A stretch of 64,000 nucleotides of DNA from Deroplatys truncata (Eukaryota; Arthropoda; Insecta; Mantodea; Mantidae): NCBI GenBank assembly GCA_030765065.1, contig CM060978.1, forward strand, positions 60,783,421-60,847,420. Reading direction: 5' to 3'. Below are positions 55,240 to 64,000 of the stretch, piece after piece. The position numbers and the translations under genes were made by a program. Position 1 is the stretch's first letter; every line of letters begins with the position of its first letter. The notes beneath the pieces were generated by a model. The model made no database searches. It saw nothing but the letters and a program-made list of their open reading frames with translations, and had not been told where the DNA came from.

Positions 55240-57070
55240 AATACCAAAATATGGTGTGCTATATTCATATGACTCTCTCCAGCCTCTATCGTTTATTAGT
55301 GAGTATACAAACTATTCATATTCAAGCTTATTTTTCTATATACTACACGTTAATTCAAATAAACCTTTACAGAAATAGCTACATTACACATTTCGCTATA
55401 AATACAAAGAGAACAGCAATAATCAACTATTTAATACCTGGACGCTATACATTCCGTGCTCTTCTCATGCATTCGCGAGAAACAACAGAATGCTAAAAGG
55501 GCTTTAAATAATGCCCAAGTAATGAACAATTCGAACCATTAATAACAAATATGTCAGAAATGGCTGATGGCACAGAAAATATATTTGAATTAAATTCTGT
55601 GTTTTAAAGAGATATACATTTTTTGTGTAATACATTTTCGTCTATAGCTTAAGGTTCACGAGTTATACAAGATTATACAGAGTTCCTTCAGAATGAAAAG
55701 AACTTTAAAGGCTGTTCTCAGAAAATACATGTTATACATATTTTTTTCATATAAACATCATTAATATATACTACTTTAATCAAATTGTTTAGCGCCATTT
55801 TTCAGACAATGAAAAATTTCTAAAAAAATGTTCCATGTAAAGGGTAGTTTGGGGTGGGAGACTTTCTTTAATATCTGCGTGTCACATCTTTAGAAGATGC
55901 TGAATCTGAGGCAGTATTTTTAACGCTTAAATAATTTCAGTCTAATTATATAATATGTAAATTCAATAACAGCCCGCCTTGAATCAATAAGTGTGTGTAA
56001 TAATTTGTAAAATGTATATAACGGTCATTGCATATGCTTATATTATTGTATCCATGTGTAATTAAGTTATGTGAATATATTACGTAATTTAATAATGTAT
56101 GAGCTGTGAGAATAATAAGTTAAAAGTTGCTAACAATGAGGTAACTTTGAGGCAATAACGAGTAAGAAATTTTAACAGTACAACTTGTGATTCTTTGAGT
56201 AACAATAATGTAATTGTTGTGACAGTTTATAAAATAGCCAATCAACAACCAAAAAAAAAGCTTAGGTTAAATGCAGGTATTCTATTGGAGTAAAAAATAG
56301 CCATTAAGAGACTTGAAATACATAAATTTACAGGTTTAGACGGTTGAAATCTAGTCAGTTGCCTGCAGACAGTGATTGTAGCCGGAAGCGTGATGCATCC
56401 TCAAGAGATTTTATACGTATTCATGTGAGACGAAAACTAACTTTACGTGTTAAAAAGTGCAATTAATTAAACAAAAGAATCTCACAGCTCTCGATATCAG
56501 TGAAGTGATTTTTAATTTGTGTCAAGGATTAAAAAAAGGAATGAATTAAAACTTAAAATCTGTGTAAGCCTACATTCTTGTCACATCACGCCCTGCCAAG
56601 ACTTCCATGTCTCTAACAATAATACTGACGCAGCCGAAGCAAACATAAATATTTAATACTTAAAGAAACAATAAAATTACAAAGTTAATACTTTTTTAAA
56701 CTTGGGGCAAAGGCCACCTAAAAATACATTTGTGGCGAAGGCTACCGGAAACTGTTTACTATACGTGCTGTTGCAACTACTACAAGTTCGGCTCCCCAAC
56801 CGTTAAAATACGATGCAACTCCTTCAATACAAACTACTTCAAATCGGCTTTTCATACGTAGCAGCAGCTACCTACTTCAAATTGACGCCCAAAGCGAGGT
56901 GCAAACAACGTAACAAACCAACTACTACAAATCAAAATACCAGAGGATTTCTTTTGGGGATCCATGGGTCTCAAAATGCGTATTTCCGGTGAAATCTGGG
57001 TGTTGAATTTTTTTTATGGAATGCAAAATCTTCTCTACGTATTAATTATGTGGTAGAGAAAGAAAATTTA
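55240..57070 (+). mobile_element. Family B element split by copy A9
   Basis: 55240-55906 runs from TATTCATATGACTCTCTCCA to GAAGATGCTGAATC. 56930-57065 resumes AATCAAAATACCAGAGG, CATGGGTCTCAAAATGCGTA, TTCCGGTGAAATCTGGGTG and ends TTATGTGGTAGAGAAAGA. Removing A9 and one AATC gives GATGCTGAATCAAAATACCA, which matches the undisturbed family sequence (GATACTGAACCTAAATACCA). Confidence 0.8.
55907..56929 (+). mobile_element. Family A solo-LTR-like element, copy A9
   Basis: It starts TGAGGCAGTATTTTTAAC and ends CAACTACTACA, with a 4-bp duplication AATC (55903-55906, 56930-56933). It lies inside a family B copy, so it is younger than that copy. Two 3' units are visible: CTTCAAATCGGCTTTTCATA and TTCAAATTGACGCCCAAAGC. 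Confidence 0.9.
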
Positions 57071-57635
57071 GTTTATCAAGTTGGGCATCGTTTAATCTAT
57101 CTACATACAAAAGAAAGAAACAAAAGACAAAAATATCTACCCCCTGTTTGGAATTCCCTATTTTCTAAATTTTATGAAAAGCTGCATTAATTAGAATTCA
57201 TCTGTAATAAAATCACAACACAAAATGAAGCAGGGTGATCTTGTCGTGGTAGATGGTTTAAAAGAATGATACATCACGTTTTAAGAATACAGAAGGATAG
57301 GATGTTTGGTGTATTATTAATCACACACTTGAGAGAATCGTCCTGCACTGTAAATGTGTTCACATCGCATTAATAAGATGAAGATGACCAATAGCTGCGT
57401 GGCTAAATAACCTAATCATGCTATTGAGTTGCGTGAATGTTTCATCGAGATCGACGTGCTGATTAATGGCGTTCCCTCGTGTGAAAAGATCCAGGGGCGG
57501 ACTGGCTACTATATATTCTGTTTTGGGTCGTATATGCTGAATTTATGAATTTGGTGTACTTCTGTAAATCTTATAAGTGGTTCACTTATGCCGCGATTCA
57601 CCAATCCCGGCAAATTTATCTTGCGGGACATCAAA
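57071..57635. other. Unassigned sequence
   Basis: About 565 bp. No frame or family was recognised. Confidence 0.45.
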
Positions 57636-57687
57636 CCAGTACTTCGTCAATTTTTGCCGATCGCGAAGCGCTTATGTTTTGAAACAT
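57636..57687 (+). repeat. 50-bp direct repeat, left copy
   Basis: From CCAGTACTTCGTCAATTTTT through GCCGATCGCGAAGCGCTTAT to GTTTTGAAACA. It matches 58489-58538 with two differences. Confidence 0.9.
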
Positions 57688-58425
57688 GACGCAGTATTTT
57701 ATATCACAACACTGTGAATGCCAGAATGATTGTAGTGTAAATTAACATTATTGTATAACAATGATTTGAGATGTTTGTTAATCATCAGCATTGTTAGAAA
57801 ATAAGTTTACACGGCCTCACTGAAACTGACAATAGGAGCGGGTAACAATGAGCGAGGGGGTGAGTTGTTTATTAATTAGAAGAGGCAAGCAAATGACGTC
57901 AGAGTAGCGCGCGTTTCTTTAGAAATGGAGGAATATTTTCCCTAGAGCATATGTGTTCGTAATTTTGATTGGATATAGAAATAGACGCTAATGTTGGCGC
58001 GCTTTATTAACCAATAGCAGCTCTGTTATAATCTTTAGGCATATCGGGGTGAGGGAGTGTAAATACTAAAGCCAGAGACAAGTATTCCCCAGTTCAACAG
58101 AATCATCCACGGGTTACACTTCGCGCAATTCTATAGAATCTCTCGCGTCGTAAAGCTAGTTACAAAAATGTGAAATAGTCGAATTAATAATGTGCGGCAA
58201 ATAAGTGATTATAGTTACATTCGAAAATATAACAGTTTCATTTGGGCCTGTATCAAGAGTAAATATGTGAAATTAATGAAGTGTGACGGCAATAAAAGTG
58301 TAAGAATAAATTCTTTTATCGGTGTTATCTTTTAGTAACAACTCCTTTCCGTTTACACATCCTGTTCAAGAGATTTGCTCGACTGGGTAATAATAGCTAG
58401 CCGGAGGACAAAGAACCGAAAATTC
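57688..58425 (+). mobile_element. Family C LTR-like element, plus copy
   Basis: It begins TGACGCAGTATTTTATATCA and has ATTGGATATAGAAATAGACG, GCTAATGTTGGCGCGC, CCCAGTTCAACAGAATC, poly(A) signals in CAATAAAAGTG and GAATAAATTC, CTCCTTTCCGTTTACACATC, and GCTAGCCGGAGGACA. The same blocks in the same order are at 14868-15633 on the minus strand. The first ~18 bp resemble the family A start, and the end resembles an internal part of family A. The right boundary is approximate. Confidence 0.7.
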
Positions 58426-58488
58426 AAAATAATAACACAATAACAGGCGCTCAGCAAATCAGATAACACGAATGATACCGCGAAAAAA

Positions 58489-58538
58489 CCAATACTTCGT
58501 CAATTTTTGCCGATCGCGAAGCGCTTATGTTTTGACAC
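58489..58538 (+). repeat. 50-bp direct repeat, right copy
   Basis: CCAATACTTCGTCAATTTTT through GCGAAGCGCTTATGTTTTGA. It is the counterpart of 57636-57685. The sequence between 58426 and 58488 has no match on the left side. Confidence 0.9.
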
Positions 58539-58640
58539 ACCACTCGATAACCTGATGTCACCAAGAATGTCATGCAGTCTCTCTGTCTTGAACGTCATTC
58601 TCAATCGACTGTTGTGAGAAAGCTGTATTTTAGGAGTTGT

Positions 58641-59544
58641 TGCTACGTATGAAAAGTCAGTTTTAAGTAGGAGTTGTATTATATTTCAACTGTTGGGGAG
58701 CCGAAATTGTAGTAGTTGCAACCGCACGTATAGTACCCGGTTTCCGGTAGTCTTCGCCCCAAGTTTAAAAATATTAGCTTTGTAATTTGACTGTTTCATA
58801 GATATTATGTTTTTGTTTGCTTCGGCTGCGTCAGTATTATTTTAGAGACATGGATGTCTTGGCAGGACGTGATGCGACAAAAATGTAGGCTTACACAGAT
58901 TTTAAGTTTTAATTCACTCCTTTATATTAAATTTGACACAAATTAAATAGCACTTCACTGATATCGAGAGCTGCGAGAGTATTTTATTTAATGCTTGCAC
59001 TTTTTAACGCGTATACTATTTTCGTCTCACACGAATACGTAATTAATTTCTCGAGGACACATCTCGCATATGGTTATGAGCACTGTCAGGAAGAAACTGA
59101 ACTGTTTTCCACCGCCTAAATTTGTATATTTCTGTATTTCAAGTCTCTGATTGGCTATTCCTAGTCCAATCGAATACCCTCATTTAACTAAAGTCTTTTC
59201 TGGTTGTTGATTGGCTATTTTTTTTAAACTGTATCAAAAATTTACATTATTGCTGCTTTAATGACTAGTAGCATTTACACTTCCTTACTTATTATTGCCT
59301 CAAAGTTACCTCACTGTTAGCAACTTTAAACCTATTTTTTCTCACAGCTCCTACACTATTAAATTACGTAGTGCATTCACATAACATTGTTGAACATGTT
59401 TACAATAATATAAGCATATGCAATGACTGTTCCATACATTTTACAAATTATTACATACACATATTGCTTTAAGGCGGGCTGTTATTGAATTTACATATTA
59501 TATAATTTGACTAAAATCATTTAAGTGTTAAAAATACTGCCTCA
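58641..59544 (-). mobile_element. Family A solo-LTR-like element, copy A10
   Basis: On the minus strand it starts TGAGGCAGTATTTTTAAC and ends CTTTTCATACGTAGCA. GTTGT flanks both ends (58636-58640, 59545-59549), a perfect 5-bp duplication. At 904 bp it is the shortest copy and stops inside the first 3' unit. Confidence 0.85.
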
Positions 59545-59626
59545 GTTGTCAAGAACAAAACCAGTATAAGAAATATTGGGAATTAGTGAATTTGCACTAC
59601 AAACATTCTGAATATTACGGAAAAAA

Positions 59627-60380
59627 TCTGTGTTACATTCACATGACTTTCTCCATCCCTTGTCGCTAATACACAAATTATTCTTACGAAAGTTTATTTT
59701 CTTGTATACTTCGTTTTAGTCCAATTAAACGTTTGCAAAAATAGCTACATTACACATTTCGTTATAGATACAAAGGGAACAGCGACAGTTAAATATTTAA
59801 GAACTAGACCTATAAGCTGGGTTTAAATTTCCATACTGTTTACGTGACAACGCGAAAAACAACTTAATGTTGACGGGGCATTGACATCGTTCAACAATTC
59901 GAACCATTAATAACTGAAATTATAGAAATGGCTGATGCCACAAAAAAGTTATTTTAAATAAATTGTGGGTTTTAAAGTAATCTTACTCATTTTTTCTTTC
60001 CTTCTTGTTTAACAGTTATAGAATATTATACAAAGATTCCTTCGGAATGAAGAGGCCCTCACAGACTATTCCCAGAAAATTCAAGGCTATTCATTTTTAT
60101 TTGTCAAGTAAATATTTTAATATATGGTATTTTAATCAAAATCGTTGCTGCCATTTTTATAAATTAAAAAATTTAGAAAAATGTTACATGTAATGGACAG
60201 TTGGGTGTGGGGGATTTTTTAAAATCTCCCTGTTTCATTCTTAGAAGTTTCTGTTCACAGACACACAATGGAGCTCTTTTGGGGTTTAGGAGCCTCAAAA
60301 TATATATTTTCGGTGAAATCCTGACATTGAATTTTTGGACATACAATACTTCCCTACTTATTATACGCAGTAGACAAAGT
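59627..60380 (+). mobile_element. Family B element with A-run flanks
   Basis: It starts TCTGTGTTACATTCACATGA after AAAAAA and ends TACGCAGTAGACAAAGT before AAAA. Internal blocks are diverged (GACCTATAAGCTGGGTTTAA). The plus frame 60201-60425 is repeat translation. Confidence 0.8.
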
Positions 60381-60659
60381 AAAAGTATGACTTCTTCTTT
60401 CTACTGCAGTAGACTCACCGAATGACAAAATGGCCACATGAGTACAGTCGATGGTGTCTACAGTGTCAGAAAATTCTGAAATTGCATAAAAATCTTACGT
60501 CACTGAGACCGTAAGGAAGCGACTGCATCCGCCACTGTGGATTTCGAAACTCCATTGCAGCTACCTTTAAGAATATGAAATTACCCCGAGGCAAAATATT
60601 GGTGTTACCAATAACTGTTGAATTGGTAAGAGTGGTCGATTTCTGTTCGTAGGACATTC
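60381..60659. other. Unassigned sequence
   Basis: A 63-aa minus frame (60657-60466) shows no motif. No family match. Confidence 0.4.
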
Positions 60660-61285
60660 CAATCTTGGTTCAATTTCTTCTTCTTCACTTCATGGTTTGA
60701 TCACTTCGCCCAGCAATTGTCTTCAGTATGTCCTGGGTAGTCCTTGACCTCTTCTTCCTCTAGGCTAGTATTCCGAGCTGTCTTGGTCTTTCACTCTTTT
60801 ATTTTTAAAGTTCCCTTGTTTTACCCAGTTTATGATTATTGTGTTTTTACTGTTTTCGTTACCGCTTATTATCGCAACTACACGACACAGACACAAACAC
60901 CCATCCCCATGGCGGGACTCAACCCCGCGACCCTCAGCTTGGCGGAGCGCCGGAACCACACACTCCAGCGACCACGCCTACGAGGGCGGGCTATCCATTC
61001 TTAGTAAACTTTCTGTCCAATCTTGTCTATTACCTAATATTTTCTTGTATATTGAATTGATATTTATCTCTTCCCTAACATCTTCATTTTGTATCCTATC
61101 CATCCTCGTAGATTCTTTTCACTCCATAGGAATTTCACTTCCGCCCACTAGATTTTGATCAGTTATTTTTGAGTTAGTATGATTTAACTTCCCAGGTTTC
61201 ACTTCCATAAAGCAATTTGGGTAAAGTCATTACTTTATAGAATTTCTTTGCTTTCTAGCCTTGTTTGTAAAGTTTCGACCCAATT
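60660..61285 (-). pseudogene. LINE ORF2 C-terminal relic split by a SINE
   Basis: On the minus strand from 61260: KFYKVMTLPKLLYGSETWEV, then KFLWSEKNLRGWIGYKMKML, TRKY.VIDKIGQKVY and, beyond the SINE, RPRQLGILA, RSRTTQDILK and IAGRSDQTMK before a GAAGAAGAAG codon end. The order LPKLLYGSETW ... GW/M..K ... GRRSRGRP-like ... Lys/Arg end is that of RTE/Jockey-like LINE ORF2. Several stops. The reverse-transcriptase catalytic box is not in the preserved part. Confidence 0.75.
60800..61005 (-). mobile_element. tRNA-headed SINE (SINE-6)
   Basis: On the minus strand GTGTGTGGTTCCGGCGCTCC and GGTCGCGGGGTTGAGTCCC (B box-like) resemble a tRNA head. A body with GGGTGTTTGTGTCTGTGTCG and ATAATAAGCGGTAACG follows, with an A-rich end near 60805. 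It interrupts the LINE relic. The four overlapping frames across it are not genes. Confidence 0.6.
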
Positions 61286-62087
61286 ACTTCGATTCAGTAC
61301 CAAAAATATCCATTGCTCACTTGCTGGAATAACAGTAAATGCGATGGCTCTTCTCGAAAATTGGAGTACTTACATAACCTTCAAACTAGAGTTGACGTAT
61401 CCTCAAAAGTTGAGAGAATTTTGGTGGTCAAAAGGATGACACATAGGTGAAACAGAACGTCCGCTTTTGATGAGCCATCAATAGTTTGACGATCTTCAAA
61501 TACTTTTGACGACGTGCATGTGCATTTAAACTGGGGATTATTGAGCTTCTCATTTACGACATTCTCCTGAAACGTATACAAAAGCTTTTGTCTTATTTTG
61601 AAAACATTTTTGTTCTAGATTGTCCAAGATCCCAACAACTTTAATGTTTTGCATTAAAGGTGTTAAAATAAAATTTAAAGTCAGTGGCAGAATGTTTCCG
61701 AAGCGAGACAACCAAATGCTTCAGAAACGTTTGGAACGTCTGTTAGTAAAGTTGAGTGCAATCAGAAATATACGTAATCCAATGTAACTTCACGGATGGT
61801 GGTGGAGGATAAATCAGTTGCTTATTTAATGTTTATTGTGATTAAGAGGTGAAATATAGCCGCAATGCAATCCTGTGCAGTAGCCATAATGACATTCATG
61901 ACCTTTAAGTCATACCCACACATAACTTCCGCAATGTAGTGATCAAGATACACAACTTCCGCAATGTAGTGATCAAGATACACAAGTGCCCATTGCGAAA
62001 ATGAGGTTACCTATCAGAATGTAAATTTCATAAGGGGTCTCCGGATTTATTCCGCTTTTGACGCCAGTCACTTATCTGAGTAGACGC
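61286..62087. other. Unassigned sequence with a short tandem duplication
   Basis: About 800 bp with no family match except the 30-bp duplication listed separately. Confidence 0.45.
61923..61985 (+). repeat. 30-bp tandem duplication
   Basis: ACTTCCGCAATGTAGTGATC with AAGATACACA occurs twice in a row, identical apart from the first bases. Confidence 0.95.
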
Positions 62088-63068
62088 TGAGTCAGTATTT
62101 TTAACACTTAAATGATTTTAGTGAAATTATATAATAAAAAATATAATAACAGCCCGCCTTAAAGCAATATGTGTATGTCACAATATATAAAAGGTGTATA
62201 TTAGTCATTGTATATGTTTATATTACTGTATACATGTGTAATAATGTTATCTGAATGTAATTACGTAATTTAATAATGTAGGAGCTGTGAGAATAATAGG
62301 TTAAAAGTTGCTAACAATGAGGTAACCTAATACTGCTACTAGTCATTCTGGGAGCAACAATAATGTAATTTTTGTGACAGTTTATAAAATAGCCAATCAA
62401 CAACTAGAAAAAAGCTTAAGTTAAATAAAAGTATTCTATTGGATTAGGAATAGCCAATCACAGACTGGAAATATAGAAATTTATAAATTTAGGCGGTAGA
62501 AATCAAGTCGTTGCTTGTAGACAGCGCTCATAACTGGACGTGTTGGTTGTAGACAGTGTTCCTAACCGGACAAGAGATGTGTCCTCGAGAAATTTAATAC
62601 GTATTCAGTGTGAGACGAAAATAGTTTACGTGTTTAAAAAGTGCAAGTATTTAATAAAAGAATTTCACAGCTCTCTATATCAGTGAAGTATTATTTAAAT
62701 CGTGTCAAGGATTAATAAAAAGTAGTGAAGTAAAAATTATAACCTGTGTAAGCCTACATTCTTCTGCCGCACCACGCCTTGCAAAGAAATCCATGGCTCT
62801 AACAATAACACTGACGCAGCCGAGGCAAATATAAATATATAACATTTAAGGAAACAGTCAAATTAAAAACTTAATATTTTTAAATTTGGGACGAAGGCTA
62901 CCGGGTACCATACGTGCGGTTGCAACTTCTTCAAGTTCGGCTGCCCAACATAAGAACTACAGTACAACACCTACTTCAAATTGGCTTTCCATAGGTGAAG
63001 CAACAACTTACCTCAAATTGGCTCCCAAAGCGTGGGGTAAATAATAACAATACAAAACCACTACTTCA
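62088..63068 (+). mobile_element. Family A solo-LTR-like element, copy A11
   Basis: It starts TGAGTCAGTATTTTTAAC and ends CACTACTTCA. The flanks ACGC and ATAT do not match, so no duplication is evident. Either it has decayed or the copy is rearranged. Two 3' units are visible, one with CAAATTGGCTCCCAAAGCGT followed by GGGGTAAATAA. There is a small deletion around 62325. Confidence 0.8.
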
Positions 63069-63292
63069 ATATTTTGAGATTGTCACCAGTGCTTCTAGCA
63101 CAAGATTAGCGAAAGATAAGTGGAAGTGGTGGTTATCTACAGTTCCGAGGTCACTTTAGTGAAATGGGACTTGCATTATATCTTTTCAGTATTTACATTT
63201 GGAACTTCATTCACTTGCATCTGTTAAATTAGCAATCCCAGCACGTATACACAAATAATTAAACGGTTTTTGTAGCGTAATTTCGGCTTTAA

Positions 63293-63581
63293 GTGTTCCT
63301 CTGTGGTGTAGTGGTTATCATGCCAGGTTCTAGTTCCCGAGGTCACGGGTTCAAACCGGGCGGAGGGCGATGGATTTTTTGGGGTGTAAAAATCCTTAGT
63401 ATGGCTTCCTTTGGAAGGGAAGTAAACCGCTATAGTAGACTTACGGCACGTAAAAGAACCTCAAACCTAATAAAGAGGCCTCTGAGCAAAATTACCGGTC
63501 TTTCACGTCCAATATAGAATGGGACGCTGAGGACCACAGCAATTAAACAGCGTCCGTAAATAAAATGCAATTCAATTCTTA
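63293..63581 (+). mobile_element. tRNA-headed SINE (SINE-1), copy e, with 15-bp target duplication
   Basis: TCTGTGGTGTAGTGGTTATC (A box) and GGTCACGGGTTCAAACCGGG (B box) are intact. The body includes TTCCTTTGGAAGGGAAGTAA, TACGGCACGTAAAAGAACCT, CCGGTCTTTCACGTCCAATA and GGACGCTGAGGACCACAGCA, with an A-rich end. Perfect flanks TAATTTCGGCTTTAA at 63278-63292 and 63582-63596 show LINE-type insertion, and their lack of decay suggests a fairly recent one. The 74-aa frame inside is not a gene. Confidence 0.93.
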
Positions 63582-63596
63582 TAATTTCGGCTTTAA

Positions 63597-64000
63597 TGAC
63601 ACATTTTTAACCTTTTTAATAACAAAATAATTGAAGTAACCTTTATATACATGATTATTTTTATTTTTTTTAAACGTTTGTTGTTTCTCTTTTTGGTTTC
63701 TTACCAGGTTTTGTCTCGGGATCTCATGAAAATCTGGGCAAGATAGGGGTAAATCATCCACACAGCAGCCAATATCGTAACGATATCCTTCCAGTTAGGA
63801 AGTATCACTGAAACATGCAAATTCTGTGATCGGTTCAAAGAACGCACAAAATGTCCTAGTGAAAACCAGTTACGCACCGCCGCAGTACATTAACCTGTTT
63901 ACGAAGTTGGAAACGCATACAGGCCGAAGTTCAATTTCGCACCTCCTCTTTGAGACAAGGGGCTCGCTGAACTAATGACGTCATTCTTTTAAACCAACTA
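63597..64000. other. Unassigned sequence to window end
   Basis: No family or frame was recognised in about 400 bp. The last 200 bp are less AT-rich. Confidence 0.4.

Noticed and set aside
17149-60425. A recurring peptide (SKHVFPVKSRYRIFGWNT and ILPLLTIRSRESK) in open frames near 3633, 17149, 43471, 45983 and 60201
   Set aside because: It is the translation of the last ~150 bp of family B. Frames begin in the microsatellite core, differ upstream and are broken in most copies, so shared ancestry of the DNA explains it.
1-64000. CRISPR arrays, operons, ribosome binding sites, phage or plasmid functions
   Set aside because: No regularly spaced short repeats or long prokaryote-like frames. All coding relics are eukaryotic transposons.

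Overview
This is intergenic DNA of a repeat-rich animal, most likely an arthropod with a large genome. It holds decayed mariner/Tc1-type transposases, insect-style non-LTR retrotransposon relics, tRNA-headed SINEs and AT-rich filler. I found no intact coding gene, no host exon, no rRNA and no functional tRNA, and nothing prokaryotic. The species cannot be named from the sequence alone.

Two repeat families dominate. Family A has eleven copies of about 0.90-1.07 kb, roughly a sixth of the window (1423, 5260, 7235, 10319, 29974, 32621, 34190, 54014, 55907, 58641, 62088). Each starts TGAGGCAG and normally ends CTTCTTCA. Ten of eleven lie between 4-5 bp target duplications that can be read directly, so they look like solo LTRs, although no internal region or second LTR is present. 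Their 3' ends carry a variable number of degenerate units that each resemble a tRNA-Lys primer-binding site. Family B has about 20 full or partial copies of about 0.75-0.87 kb. It starts TC, ends AGTAGAGAAAGT, has an offset 12-bp inverted repeat, sits in A/T runs and inserts into itself. I compare it with Helentron (Helitron2-like) rolling-circle elements.

Layout. 0-1 kb: an internally deleted mariner with TIRs. 1-9 kb: A and B copies and SINEs. 9-10.3 kb: less AT-rich unassigned sequence. 10.3-16 kb: an A copy, a mariner fragment folded into a palindrome, a relic of a QNKNW-motif protein split by a SINE, and an LTR of another family (C). 16.5-20 kb: nested B copies and SINEs. 21-27 kb: three transposase relics, one with TIRs and split by a LINE fragment ending in an (ATCC)n tail. 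28-36 kb: A, B and a third repeat (D), then another deleted mariner. 37-46 kb: B copies, including a three-level self-nest, and a LINE reverse-transcriptase relic. 47-52 kb: a fold-back element, a duplicated repeat (E) and a LINE ORF1 relic on the minus strand. 54-64 kb: A and B copies, an LTR-C copy between 50-bp direct repeats, a LINE relic split by a SINE, and a clean SINE insertion.

The window therefore records layered transposition. Nesting gives relative ages: B, SINE and LINE copies are often the targets, and A copies and some SINEs are the later insertions. Boundaries were read by eye. Most without a stated target duplication or TIR are good to about 10-30 bp.
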